Source of the DNA: Rapidithrix thailandica | GTDB lineage: Bacteria > Bacteroidota > Bacteroidia > Cytophagales > Flammeovirgaceae | NCBI RefSeq assembly: GCF_039710355.1 | Contig: NZ_JBDKWZ010000016.1 | Coordinates: 1-64,000 of the forward strand | Reading direction: 5' to 3' | Length of the DNA stretch: 64,000 nucleotides | Shown: in pieces, positions 1 to 9,163 of the stretch | How positions within the stretch are numbered: position 1 is the first letter of the stretch | How the letters are laid out: each line of letters begins with the position of its first letter | The notes under the pieces: model-generated | Database searches by the model: none | Seen by the model: the letters and a program-made list of their open reading frames with translations, nothing else | What the model was told of the DNA's origin: nothing | Position numbers and translations under genes: made by a program

Positions 1-67
1 CTTTATCAATTATCGCTCTAAGCTCGGATACTTCTTCTTGCAGTAATTTGACCCTGTACCTTTTCAT
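1..67 (-). CDS. IS630-family transposase, N-terminal 22 residues only
   Basis: Reading leftward from the ATG at 67-65 gives MKRYRVKLLQEEVSELRAI and then IDK before the window ends. This is the typical beginning of IS630-family (Tc1/mariner-related) transposases, which start with a short K/R-Y-x-V-x-L-x-x-E-E helix ahead of the helix-turn-helix that binds the terminal repeats. The start is preceded by an A-rich leader (AGAAAAAAG). The catalytic DDE part lies outside the window, so integrity cannot be judged. Family assignment rests on 22 residues and is therefore tentative, but the abrupt junction with a truncated receptor gene supports a mobile element. Confidence 0.55.
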   Translation of the reverse strand, partial: MKRYRVKLLQEEVSELRAIIDK

Positions 68-120
68 CTTTTTTCTAAAGGTACTGAATTATTACGTTAT
101 TTTAAATTTTACTTAACACT
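1..120 (-). mobile_element. Right end of an IS630-type insertion sequence, cut by the window edge
   Basis: The first 67 bases encode the N-terminus of a transposase on the minus strand, and from about base 121 the plus strand reads straight into the middle of a SusC barrel. The element edge must therefore lie between about 68 and 125. IS630 elements insert at TA and duplicate it. TA dinucleotides at 114-115, 120-121 and 123-124 are candidate junctions, but the exact end cannot be fixed without the other end of the element. Confidence 0.6.
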
Positions 121-1584
121 AGTATTCAATTAGGGATTGGCGAGCGGACGAACGGAGCGTATAACCTGAACTGGGCCATCAGAGGCGTATTCTACCGCTT
201 CAACTATATTCTGAACGACCGCTATATTTTCGAAACCAATGGGCGCTATGACGGAACTTCCCGCTTCCCCACTGAAGACCGTTTTGATTTTTTTCCATCG
301 GCTTCCTTAGCCTGGGTAGTGTCAGAAGAAAGCTTTTTCAAACCTTTAAAGAAGGTGGTTAGTTATATGAAATTTCGCGGTTCGGCCGGTACTTTGGGGA
401 ATCAAAACTTAGGGGAGGACAACTATTCTCAGGTATACCCTTATATCTCTACCATGGGTTTGAGTGCTCAATCCACCCTTCTCAACGGTGCTTGGGTGCC
501 TGCCGTGTATGCACCCAACCTGGTGAGTGCCAGCCTGACTTGGGAGAAAGCAACAACTTACAACTTTGGTGTTGACCTAGGGCTACTCAATGACAAGTTG
601 AACGCCACTTTTGATCTGTACCGGAGAAATACGGTGGACATGCTGACCAAAGGAAAAACCCTCCCCGCGGTATTAGGGACTTCTGTACCGAAGGAAAATG
701 CTGCGGATTTGGAAACGAACGGTTGGGAGCTGACCTTAAATTGGAAGGACCAAATGAACGTGGCCGGTAAGCCTTTCCACTATGGGGTGAAGTTTATCCT
801 TTACGATAGCCGGACATATATTACCAAGTTTGATAATCCGACAAACTACCTGGATGATCATTATGAAGGTATGGAATGGGGCGATATCTGGGGGTTGAAG
901 ACTTTGGGCTTTTTTCAGTCAGAACAAGAAATTGAGGCACATGCAGACCAGTCTAAAGTAGCCTCTTATCCCGGAAGCCGTCCGATTGAACCCGGTGACC
1001 TGAAATTTGAAGATACCAACGGTGACGGCATCGTGGATTGGGGAAATTGGACCTTGGAAAACCCAGGCGATTACCGGATCATCGGCAACAGTCAGGACCG
1101 CTTAGGCTATAGCATTGATTTGAATGCGGAATGGAATGGGTTTGACCTACGGGCTTTCTTCCAAGGGATTGGCAAAAAAGATTTCTATCCGGGGCCCGGT
1201 CACCATTACTTCTGGGGGATTTATGCCCAGCCTTGGTCAAACTTACTGGCACATAACCTGGACCACTGGACTCCGGAAAGCCCAAATGCTTATTTCCCAA
1301 GACCTAAATCATATTCTGCGGAAATTGGAAAAGAGCTGGGAATTCCCCAAAGCAAATATTTGCAGAATGCAGCGTACTTAAGGCTGAAAAACCTTACCCT
1401 AGGCTATTCCTTGCCTAAGAGCCTCATTTCGAAAATCGGTTTGGACAAAGTGCGCTTGTATGTGAGTGGCGAAAACTTATTGGAATTTACCAAACTGAAT
1501 GAATACCTGGATCCGGAAGGCTTAGGGGGAACCGTATACCCTTTCCAAAGAACCTATTCCTTTGGCCTGAACGTGATCTTTTAA
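121..1584 (+). pseudogene. SusC-type TonB-dependent receptor, C-terminal half, interrupted by the IS
   Basis: The frame is open from 106 to the stop at 1582-1584 and gives about 487 residues of SusC/RagA barrel. Visible landmarks include RYIFETNGRYDGTSRF near the start, FRGSAGTLGNQN, ATFDLYRRNTVDML, the EF-hand-like loop FEDTNGDGIVDW, and the terminal beta strand ending in F that BAM recognises. SusC proteins normally have about 1000 residues, so the signal peptide, plug and first barrel strands are missing here. An in-frame GTG at 319 is not a credible start because receptor sequence continues upstream of it. The intact SusD 108 bp downstream was its partner. The missing half may lie on the far side of the IS. 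Confidence 0.85.
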
Positions 1585-1691
1585 TTCATCTGTTTCCCCG
1601 CTTTTCTTCAGTTGTCGGCTATTCATTGGGCTGAGAAGAGCAGCGTGGAAGAAATATACATTCATCCTTCGAATAAAAATGTTGAAGCATT

Positions 1692-3464
1692 ATGAAAACT
1701 TTAATATATATCATAGTTCTTTCGGTTTTCGCTGGAATATTGGGGGCCTGTAACAATGAGTTTATGGAGCGCTACCCAACTACTGCGGTTACCCCTGAGA
1801 ATTTTTTTAGTACACCAGCAGATCTGGAAACGTATTCTAATGGCTTTTATGGTCAATTGAGCCTTAAGTATAATGATTTGGGGTCGGACAATATTTCCCA
1901 TTACAATTCCGGTACGACTACCATAGAACGGGTGATGCGTGGAGAGATTGACCCGACTACCGTAGGTGACTGGAACTGGGGGGATTTGCGGAATATCAAT
2001 TTTATGTTGGAAAATGCCCGTAAAGTAAGCGGTGAGGCCGGAGAAATTAATCATTATATGGGCATAGCACGTTTTTTCCGTGCTTGGTTTTATTATGAAA
2101 AAGTTAAAACTTATGGCAATGTGCCTTGGTATCCACGCACAATACAGACTGATGACGAAGACCTTTTGTATAAGGCGCAAGACCCTCGCGAAGTCGTGGT
2201 GGATTCTATCTTGGCTGATCTGGATTTTGCCGTGGAGCATATCCGAAGCGACCAGCACAATACTCAGGTATCCAAATGGGCAGCACTCAGTTTATTAGCT
2301 CGTGTGGCCTTGCAGGAGGGAACCTACCGGAAATACCATACGGAATTAGGGTTGGATGATGCTACTTCGTTCTTACAAAAAGCAGCGACTGCGGCACAAA
2401 CCATTATGGAAGAAGGTGGGTATTCCCTGGATCCCGATTACGGCTCTTTATTCCGGTCGGTAAACCTTTCCGGTAGTCGTGAGACAATTCTCTTTGTGGA
2501 TTATGACAAAGACTTGGACAAACGGCATAATTCTCAAACCGTATTTGATTACGAGTACGCCCTTAGCCGCAGTCTGGTAGATACCTATTTGAAGAAAAGT
2601 GACGGAAAACCATTTACTTCCGTTCCTGACAATGAAGAGGCGACTTTGCACGAAATCTTTAATGACCGCGATCCGCGATTGATGAATACCGTGATGCAAC
2701 CGGGGTTTACGATACCCGGAAGCAGTAACCCTTACCGGATGAAACCTTTTCTGGGAGGCTATATTCAAATCAAATTCTTTCCACCTGGAGAAGACCATAT
2801 CGGTTGGGACTTGACGTATACGGACCTGCCGGTGTTTCGCTATGCCGAAACCCTGTTGATATATGCAGAAGCTAAAGCAGAGTTAGGTACTTTGACTCAG
2901 GAGGACTTAGACAAATCGGTGAATTTGCTAAGACAGCGGGTAGAAATGCCGGCTATGGACTTGGCTACTGTGCAAAGCGAAATGGATCCGGTATTGGAAC
3001 AACGGTATTTCAATGTGACCGGCCCGCAAAAAGGTGCAATTCTGGAAATCAGAAGAGAGCGAAGGGTAGAGCTGGCATGCGAAGGGTTCCGCCTGGGGGA
3101 TTTGATGCGTTGGAAATTAGGTAAGTTGTTGGAAAAAGAGCCGGAAGGTATGTATGTGGAAGGCCTGGGAGCGATGGACGTTACCGGAGATGGTGTGGAT
3201 GACATTGCCATTTTGGAGTCTTCGGATAAAACCGGTCCGATTGACGGGTTGCCCAACAAAGATGATTTATCCCTGTATTTCTTGAAGGATGATAGTGGGA
3301 AACTGACCAGTTTTTATTTAGAGTTTGGGGACCATGGCCATATTCGTTTTACCCGGAACTTAGACCTGAGTAAAAAGTTTATCGAACCGAAATATTATTA
3401 TTTACCGATCTCGGAAACCCAGATGTTACTAAATCCGAATTTGGAACAATCCATCGGTTGGTAA
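1692..3464 (+). CDS. SusD/RagB-family outer-membrane glycan-binding lipoprotein
   Basis: This 590-residue protein has a lipoprotein signal ending in LGAC (Cys19), followed by the SusD opening EFMERYPTTAVTPENFF. The tetratricopeptide-like central part contains RFFRAWFYYEKVKTYGNVPW, the typical SusD helix pair. The C-terminal SusD hallmarks are FRYAETLLIYAEAKAELG, RRERRVELACEGFRLGDLMR and the late PISETQMLLNPNLEQ. SusD proteins cap a SusC barrel and pass glycan to it. It lies 108 bp behind the IS-truncated SusC and would have been its lid, so with its barrel broken it may be orphaned. About 590 residues is somewhat long; the extra segment around residues 485-545 includes a DVTGDGVDDI loop. The ligand cannot be told from sequence. 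Confidence 0.93.
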   Translation: MKTLIYIIVLSVFAGILGACNNEFMERYPTTAVTPENFFSTPADLETYSNGFYGQLSLKYNDLGSDNISHYNSGTTTIERVMRGEIDPTTVGDWNWGDLRNINFMLENARKVSGEAGEINHYMGIARFFRAWFYYEKVKTYGNVPWYPRTIQTDDEDLLYKAQDPREVVVDSILADLDFAVEHIRSDQHNTQVSKWAALSLLARVALQEGTYRKYHTELGLDDATSFLQKAATAAQTIMEEGGYSLDPDYGSLFRSVNLSGSRETILFVDYDKDLDKRHNSQTVFDYEYALSRSLVDTYLKKSDGKPFTSVPDNEEATLHEIFNDRDPRLMNTVMQPGFTIPGSSNPYRMKPFLGGYIQIKFFPPGEDHIGWDLTYTDLPVFRYAETLLIYAEAKAELGTLTQEDLDKSVNLLRQRVEMPAMDLATVQSEMDPVLEQRYFNVTGPQKGAILEIRRERRVELACEGFRLGDLMRWKLGKLLEKEPEGMYVEGLGAMDVTGDGVDDIAILESSDKTGPIDGLPNKDDLSLYFLKDDSGKLTSFYLEFGDHGHIRFTRNLDLSKKFIEPKYYYLPISETQMLLNPNLEQSIGW

Positions 3465-3553
3465 TAAGTTTATTTACCTCTCGCGTAACGATTCAACATG
3501 CACCTGTTACGCCTGTATATGAACACAACTAACTATCTGTTACCCTTTTATAG

Positions 3554-3586
3554 AGCCCGGAGCGATTCGTTCCGGGCTTTTATTTT
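3554..3586 (+). terminator. Rho-independent terminator after the first SusD
   Basis: A perfect 8-bp stem (AGCCCGGA at 3554-3561, TCCGGGCT at 3571-3578) with a 9-nt loop is followed by TTTATTTT. It lies 90 bp after the SusD stop and closes the first locus. Confidence 0.8.
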
Positions 3587-3736
3587 CATAAGTCACTGTC
3601 AATAAAATTCGAAAGACGGGTAATGGCTGCCATATATTTGGGGATTAATCAATTTCAAGGCTTGAATGCAATTTTCTTTTCGATGTAAATCCTTAATTTT
3701 TAACGAATAAGGCTTGAAGCTAAAACAACATTTCTG

Positions 3737-3780
3737 CAATCGATTGTTTTTTTGGATTTGTTTTCCTACCTTAGTTTCAC
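3737..3780 (+). promoter_or_regulatory. Candidate promoter and palindromic operator of the ECF sigma gene
   Basis: The 10-bp palindrome CAATCGATTG (3737-3746) sits just before TTTG (3751-3754), which is 17 bp from TAGTTTCA (3772-3779). TTTG and TAnnTTTG are the Bacteroidota -33 and -7 elements; the -7 match is partial. The rest of the 350-bp gap between 3464 and 3813 holds only the terminator at 3554-3586. Confidence 0.35.
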
Positions 3781-3812
3781 GCTTTTAGTAAATATGAAAA
3801 TAACTGAGAAAG

Positions 3813-4358
3813 ATGGGAAGTAAACACTTCGTTCCGACCAAATCACATGTGGCTTCTGTCGAGGAGTTATTTGATTCGTATTATCAAGTTTATTACCAAC
3901 CTCTTAAAGGCTTTGCAACGAAGTTTTTGAGAGATGAAAATCTGGCGGAAGATGTACTGCAAGAAGTGTTTATGAAATTCTGGAAGAATTTACCCCACTT
4001 GGATACCAGTCAATCCTTAAAGGATTATCTGTACCGTGCCGTAAAAAATCAGGTATTAAATACTTTACAAACCAAGTCTCTCCAAATTATCCGGCATGCC
4101 GAAAAACTACAAGAGGAATCCTGTTCCGGTACTTGTACTGAAGATAAGGTGTACTTCAGTGAGTTGAACGAACTGGTGACTAAACGGATGGAAGCCTTAC
4201 CCGAAAAAAAGAAAGAAGTCTTCCAGCTCCGGCTTTTTGAAGACTTGTCAAATCAACAAATTGCCCAACAAAAAAACACCTCCATTCACACCGTGAAGAC
4301 ACAATTCTTTCAAGCTTTGAAAGCAGTAAGAGCCTCTCTGAAAGGGTATTTGCAATAA
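3813..4358 (+). CDS. ECF-type RNA polymerase sigma factor
   Basis: This 181-residue protein fits the usual size of the large Bacteroidota expansion of ECF sigma factors. Region 2 (about residues 20-90) contains YYQPLKGFATKFLRDENLAE and DVLQEVFMKFWKNL, the -10 binding and core-binding helices. Region 4 (about 125-178) contains LPEKKKEVFQLRLFEDLSNQ with the helix-turn-helix around SIHTVKTQFFQALKAVR. It is followed by a FecR anti-sigma factor and a SusC with an STN domain, the standard order of a trans-envelope signalling set. Substrate binding at SusC is expected to release this sigma factor from FecR and so activate the SusC/SusD genes. Palindromes stand before and just after the gene. Confidence 0.93.
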   Translation: MGSKHFVPTKSHVASVEELFDSYYQVYYQPLKGFATKFLRDENLAEDVLQEVFMKFWKNLPHLDTSQSLKDYLYRAVKNQVLNTLQTKSLQIIRHAEKLQEESCSGTCTEDKVYFSELNELVTKRMEALPEKKKEVFQLRLFEDLSNQQIAQQKNTSIHTVKTQFFQALKAVRASLKGYLQ

Positions 4359-4368
4359 TGCACGATTA

Positions 4369-4386
4369 TTACAATCGATTGTAATG
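4369..4386. promoter_or_regulatory. 18-bp perfect palindrome after the sigma gene
   Basis: ATTACAATCGATTGTAAT reads the same on both strands and begins 10 bp after the sigma stop. Its core CAATCGATTG is identical to the palindrome at 3737-3746. There is no T-run behind it, so an operator is more likely than a terminator. The rest of the 234-bp gap before fecR is AT-rich and shows nothing further. Confidence 0.4.
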
Positions 4387-4592
4387 GAGCGCTTTTTATT
4401 ACTGAAAGGCTTCGGGCCAACTGACTTTCAGATCAAAGAATTAATTTTGTTTGACATCTCCTCCACTTGGTACTTCCCTTTTCCAAATTGTTGAATCTCA
4501 AATATTTTTTCTTTTTTTAAAAAAAAAATCACTCACCCAATACTACTTTTTGTGGCTTGCCCTGTGTATAGTAGTGTAAGGGAATCGCAATC

Positions 4593-5546
4593 ATGAAGGA
4601 ACGTAATTATAAGACATTGGTAAACCGGTATTTAACCAACCGTTGCACACCTGAAGAAACCAAACAGGTGCTGAAATGGATGCATAGCCCCGAAGGCAAG
4701 GCATATATGGAGCAACTGATGTCTAAGGAATTGCAAATGATTGACCAGGAGATTCATCAAGAAATATCTGGGGAGGTGGTGCCTATCAACCGGCCACGTA
4801 AAGGTAAAAACCGGATGGGATTGGTAGCGGTGATAGTGTTTTTGATGATTGCCGGATGGAGTTTGATGGGAGTGATTCAGCAACAGAATGAAGGAAAAGA
4901 GGCAAAAGTACCTATGATGGAGAAAGTTGCACCGAGAGGAAGCAAAATGCGGATTACATTGAGTGACGGGTCAAGGGTAGTATTGAATGCAGAAAGTTGC
5001 TTGTCCTTTCCCAAACACTTCTCGGAAACCTCCCGGGTGGTGTATTTACAAGGAGAGGCTTTTTTTGAAGTAACGGAAGATCGCCAAAGACCTTTTTCAG
5101 TGGTATCCGGTGAAATTACTACCACTGCCTTAGGGACTTCTTTTAATGTAAATGCCTATGAAGACTTTAAAAAAGTGGAAGTGGCATTGGTGACCGGTAA
5201 AGTCCAGGTAAAGGCAGAAAGAATGCAGGCTTCTGCCATGCTGGTGCCGGGTGAGAAACTCGCGTATTCCGGTCGGTCAAAGCTTACCAAATTGAGGTTT
5301 GACTCTGAAAAAGAAGTAGGATGGAAGGATGGTTGGATCATATTTGAAAACGCCAGCTTTCAGGAAGTACAAAGTACTTTGGAACGCTGGTACGATGTGA
5401 GCATTTTTTGTGATAAAGTTTTGCAAAGAGATTGGAATTACTCAGGCAAATTTCACCATGCTTCACTGGAGAATGTCTTGGAAAACATCGGCTTTGCCCG
5501 GAAGTTTCAGTTTAGCATTAAAAACAAAAAAGTAAACCTTTATTAA
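4593..5546 (+). CDS. FecR-family anti-sigma factor
   Basis: This inner-membrane protein of 317 residues has a cytoplasmic N-terminal helix bundle (residues 1-70) that should hold the ECF sigma factor. One transmembrane segment follows at about residues 75-95 (MGLVAVIVFLMIAGWSLMG). The periplasmic FecR domain is at about 115-210 (ITLSDGSRVVLNAESCLSF, VYLQGEAFFEVTEDRQRPF, TTALGTSFNVNAY). A C-terminal domain at about 250-317 (WIIFENASFQEVQSTLERWY, WNYSGKFHHASLENVL) resembles DUF4974 and is expected to contact the STN domain of SusC. It lies between the sigma factor and the STN-bearing SusC. Length and order are typical, and nothing indicates damage. Confidence 0.93.
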   Translation: MKERNYKTLVNRYLTNRCTPEETKQVLKWMHSPEGKAYMEQLMSKELQMIDQEIHQEISGEVVPINRPRKGKNRMGLVAVIVFLMIAGWSLMGVIQQQNEGKEAKVPMMEKVAPRGSKMRITLSDGSRVVLNAESCLSFPKHFSETSRVVYLQGEAFFEVTEDRQRPFSVVSGEITTTALGTSFNVNAYEDFKKVEVALVTGKVQVKAERMQASAMLVPGEKLAYSGRSKLTKLRFDSEKEVGWKDGWIIFENASFQEVQSTLERWYDVSIFCDKVLQRDWNYSGKFHHASLENVLENIGFARKFQFSIKNKKVNLY

Positions 5547-5637
5547 GCTATATTACAGTTGATTACAATTAACTATGTATCTCTAAACCCTCAAACGGAT
5601 GAACCGCTTTATTAACTCCAGTTAAATAGAAAAAAAA

Positions 5638-5664
5638 CCGGCAATCATTTGCGCTGACTGCCGG
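5638..5664. other. Hairpin in the fecR-susC leader
   Basis: CCGGCAATCA (5638-5647) pairs with TGACTGCCGG (5655-5664) with one mismatch and a 7-nt loop. No T-run follows on the plus strand, so this could be a leader structure or attenuator of the SusC mRNA. Nothing else was seen in the 248-bp gap. Confidence 0.35.
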
Positions 5665-5794
5665 ATAAGTTTCATTTCCTCCTCACCGTATTTTTGAATA
5701 GATGAAATAAGGGCACATACTCATCTACTGACCAAAAATAGGGGTGGGAGGCATTTGCCAAAACTTAAAGTTTCACTAAAAACACCTTAAAGAT

Positions 5795-8700
5795 ATGAAA
5801 TGGAAGTTACTACTCCTAATTAAAATGCTCTCAAAGTATACCTTTTATGCCCTGATCATTCAGTCACTTACGTTGAGCATCATTTCGGCTGCTCCTGGGA
5901 ATGCACAGGTTACCAGCGTGAAGGATGCATACATACATATAACAAAGCGTAATGTGAGTTTGCAGCAGGTCTTCAACACCGTTGAAGCGATGACGAACTA
6001 TGAGTTTACGTACGATGCTCGTAAAGTGAATCTCCAGCAATCGATTGCAGATTTGAACTATGAAGGAAATGTGTACGGCTTGTTGGTTGAATTGTCTGAA
6101 CGATGCGATTGCCGTTTTAAACAAGTCAATGAAAACATCACGGTTTCCAAGGCTCCTGCAAAGAGAAAAGTTGCAGAGGAAAGAGTTTCCGTACTACAAG
6201 AAGTGGTGGTGAAGGGAAAAGTAAGCGATTCGTCCGGGGAAATTTTACCGGGAGTGACGATTTTAGTGAAGGGAACCACTCAAGGTACCACCACGGACAT
6301 GGAGGGGAACTACAGCATTGCAGTAGCGGAAGATGCCGTATTGGTTTTTAGTTATATCGGTTACAAAACCCAGGAAGTGGTAGTAGGAAGTCGTTCTCAA
6401 ATCGATGTATTGATGGATTTTGACCAAGAACAGTTGGACGAAGTCGTGGTAGTAGGATATGGTACCCAACAGAAAGAAAATCTGACCGGGGCGGTATCTT
6501 CGGTTAATTTTGAAACGATTCAAAACCGCCCGATCGCCAGTGCCAGTACAGCATTATCCGGATTGGCACCTGGAGTACATGTCAATCAAAGTTCCGGCCA
6601 GCCGGGAAGAGACAATGCTACGATTCGTATCCGTGGAATAGGGACCTTAGGAAATTCGAACCCTTTGGTGTTGGTAGATGGTATTGAAGCGAGTATGAAC
6701 GATATCAACCCCAATGATATCGAAAGTATGACGGTATTAAAAGATGCGGCTTCTGCTGCAATTTATGGTTCGAGGGCGGCCAATGGTGTCATCATCATTA
6801 CCACGAAAAAAGGAAAGGAAGGAAAGTTAAAACTGAGCTACAATGGTTATTATGCCTGGCAAAAAGCAACGAATATCATCGAATCGGTAAACGATTATGC
6901 CACGTATATGGAGTTGGCCAATGAAGGCTTGACCAATGTAGGCGGACAGCCTAAATATAGTCAAGAAACCATCGATGCCTGGAAAAGTGGTAAGGATCCT
7001 TTGGTATATCCCAATACTGATTGGACTTCGCTGATTTTCCAAGCCGCTCCCATGCAAGAACACCATATCTCGTTGAATGGCGGGACCGAAAAAATGCGCT
7101 TCCTGTTTTCCACAGGGGTGTTGGATCAAGAGGGTATCATCCCGAATACCAGTTACAAACGGTACAATATGCGTTTAAACTGGGATGCGGATGTAACCAA
7201 GAAATTAAAAATCGGAGCGAATATATCCGGCAGCTGGAATATCCGGAAAGAGCCCGGAGATGTAGCGACCATTATGAACTGGTTAGGCGGAACCGCTCCG
7301 GGCATCGTACCGGAATCACCTGATGGTTTTTTCGGAGGGGCACAAGCTCTTGATGAAAACCAGCAGTTGAACAATCCTTGGTCAGTGATTCAACAACGCG
7401 ATAAGCAAGAGGAGTGGCAGCGTTTTTTGGCAAGAGGTTTTTTAGAATATGAGATTGTCGATGGACTTACTTTCCAGACCAATGCAGCGATCAAGTATTA
7501 CAATATGGTGTTGTCGGATTTTAATCCCAAGGGGGATTTGTATAAATTCTTGCCGGATGGTGAAAAACAGGTACACCGCCCATATGCAACCCGTGCCTCT
7601 CTTACCAACAAAAACCGCCGGGATTATAACATCACCTTGTTTACGACACTGACCTATGAAAAACAAATCGGTCGTGACCATTTTATAAAAGTGTTGGCCG
7701 GTTTTAACCAAGAAGAGTACCGGAAAGACGAATACAGCGCTTCGATCAAAGAATTTCCCAACAATAATGTACGGGAACTCAATGCCGGGTTGGAAGATCC
7801 TACTCTGGCAGGTACTGCTGAAGATTGGGCTTTACGTTCGTATTTTGGCCGGGTGAATTACGAATTGAGGGACCGCTACCTGTTTGAAGCTAATATCCGT
7901 TATGACGGATCTTCCCGTTTTGCACAGGGCAATCAATGGGGAGCATTCCCTTCCCTTTCATTAGGCTGGCGGATTTCGGAAGAAGCCTTTTTGCAAGACG
8001 TTGACTTTATCGACAATTTAAAACTAAGAGCTTCTTGGGGTAAATTAGGAAACCAGAATATTAACCGCTTGTATGGTTTTGCCTCTTCGTATACGACCGG
8101 TCTGAATTACAGTTTCAATGGGAATTTGGTTTCGGGAATCGCACCTACGGCTTTGGCGAATCGCGATATTACCTGGGAAACGTCTACGACTACGGATATC
8201 GGTTTGGACATCGAGTTGTTAGAAGGAAAATTCAGCTTGACAGCAGACTACTTTGACCGTACTACAGAGGGTATTTTGGTGGCGGTACCGATTCCCAAAA
8301 CCATGGGAAATTTAACCTCTCCGGTTCAAAATATCGCCAAAGTACAGAACAAAGGTTGGGAGTTAACACTAGGCCATCAAAATACCATCAATGAATTGAA
8401 TTATTCGGCAAGTTTCAATGTCACCAAAGTGGACAATGAAGTGATTAAATACAAAGGAGGAAATGCACCGCCAAATGGAGTGTTTTTGATCCGGGAAGGG
8501 CATGCCATCAATTCATTATATGGTTACAAAGTGGAAGGCATCTTCCAGTCAGACGATGAAGTGACCCAACATGCAACCCAATGGCCTGGAACTTCCGCAG
8601 GGGATTTAAAATATGCGGATTTGAATGATGACGGCAAAATTGACGGAGACGACCGGACGGTGATTGGGAATATCATTCCCGAATATTATTTCGGTTTGAA

Positions 8701-9160
8701 CTTGTCTGCTTCTTATAAAGGTTTTGATCTCTCTGCCTTATTTCAAGGAGTGGCCAACCAGGATGTATTCTTAACAGGAAATTTCATTGCTCCATTTGCT
8801 TCTTCGGAAGCCGGAATGTTTCCTACCCGTTGGTTGGACCGCTGGACTCCTGACAACAAGAGTACGGAACTGCCTCGCTTAACCCATTCTTCCCGTTTCA
8901 CCGGAAATATTCAAAACTCAAGCTTTTGGATAGAAGATGCTTCCTTTATCCGTTTGAAAAACTTGCAAATCGGTTATACCTTACCGGCCAAAGTAACGGA
9001 CAAATTGGGCGTGGAAAAAGTGAGAGTGTATGCCAATGGCCAAAACTTACTCACCTGGACTTCCTTTGAAGGTTTTGATCCTGAACGCGATCCGAAGAAA
9101 ACACAAATTGTACACCCGAATGTACGCATCATGTCATTGGGTTTGAATGTTAATTTTTAA
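5795..9160 (+). CDS. SusC-type TonB-dependent receptor with N-terminal STN signalling domain
   Basis: This complete receptor has 1121 residues. Domains in order: signal peptide (residues 1-38, ending GNAQ); STN domain (about 45-115, with VSLQQVFNTVEAMTNYEFTY), which talks to FecR; carboxypeptidase-D-like domain (about 140-215, GVTILVKGTTQGTTTDMEGN); plug domain (about 225-335, with PNDIESMTVLKDAASAAIYG, the SusC signature); then the 22-strand barrel to the final aromatic residue. The STN domain plus upstream sigma/FecR genes mean this transporter also reports substrate to the sigma factor. SusD starts 3 bp after the stop, so the two are surely co-translated. The substrate is unknown; the GH88 gene downstream points to a uronic-acid glycan (inference). 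Confidence 0.95.
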   Translation: MKWKLLLLIKMLSKYTFYALIIQSLTLSIISAAPGNAQVTSVKDAYIHITKRNVSLQQVFNTVEAMTNYEFTYDARKVNLQQSIADLNYEGNVYGLLVELSERCDCRFKQVNENITVSKAPAKRKVAEERVSVLQEVVVKGKVSDSSGEILPGVTILVKGTTQGTTTDMEGNYSIAVAEDAVLVFSYIGYKTQEVVVGSRSQIDVLMDFDQEQLDEVVVVGYGTQQKENLTGAVSSVNFETIQNRPIASASTALSGLAPGVHVNQSSGQPGRDNATIRIRGIGTLGNSNPLVLVDGIEASMNDINPNDIESMTVLKDAASAAIYGSRAANGVIIITTKKGKEGKLKLSYNGYYAWQKATNIIESVNDYATYMELANEGLTNVGGQPKYSQETIDAWKSGKDPLVYPNTDWTSLIFQAAPMQEHHISLNGGTEKMRFLFSTGVLDQEGIIPNTSYKRYNMRLNWDADVTKKLKIGANISGSWNIRKEPGDVATIMNWLGGTAPGIVPESPDGFFGGAQALDENQQLNNPWSVIQQRDKQEEWQRFLARGFLEYEIVDGLTFQTNAAIKYYNMVLSDFNPKGDLYKFLPDGEKQVHRPYATRASLTNKNRRDYNITLFTTLTYEKQIGRDHFIKVLAGFNQEEYRKDEYSASIKEFPNNNVRELNAGLEDPTLAGTAEDWALRSYFGRVNYELRDRYLFEANIRYDGSSRFAQGNQWGAFPSLSLGWRISEEAFLQDVDFIDNLKLRASWGKLGNQNINRLYGFASSYTTGLNYSFNGNLVSGIAPTALANRDITWETSTTTDIGLDIELLEGKFSLTADYFDRTTEGILVAVPIPKTMGNLTSPVQNIAKVQNKGWELTLGHQNTINELNYSASFNVTKVDNEVIKYKGGNAPPNGVFLIREGHAINSLYGYKVEGIFQSDDEVTQHATQWPGTSAGDLKYADLNDDGKIDGDDRTVIGNIIPEYYFGLNLSASYKGFDLSALFQGVANQDVFLTGNFIAPFASSEAGMFPTRWLDRWTPDNKSTELPRLTHSSRFTGNIQNSSFWIEDASFIRLKNLQIGYTLPAKVTDKLGVEKVRVYANGQNLLTWTSFEGFDPERDPKKTQIVHPNVRIMSLGLNVNF
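6037..6048. repeat. Third copy of the CAATCGATTG palindrome, inside susC
   Basis: GCAATCGATTGC, a 12-bp perfect palindrome with the same core as 3737-3746 and 4373-4382, lies in the STN-coding part of susC. It may be chance or an internal operator. Confidence 0.3.
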
Positions 9161-9163
9161 ACT

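Noticed and set aside
319..1584. A free-standing 421-residue receptor starting at GTG 319
   Set aside because: Receptor sequence continues upstream in the same frame to about 121, so this is the tail of a disrupted gene.
3600..3736. Small RNA or riboswitch in the gap before the sigma gene
   Set aside because: There are no conserved riboswitch elements or stable stem series, only AT-rich sequence.
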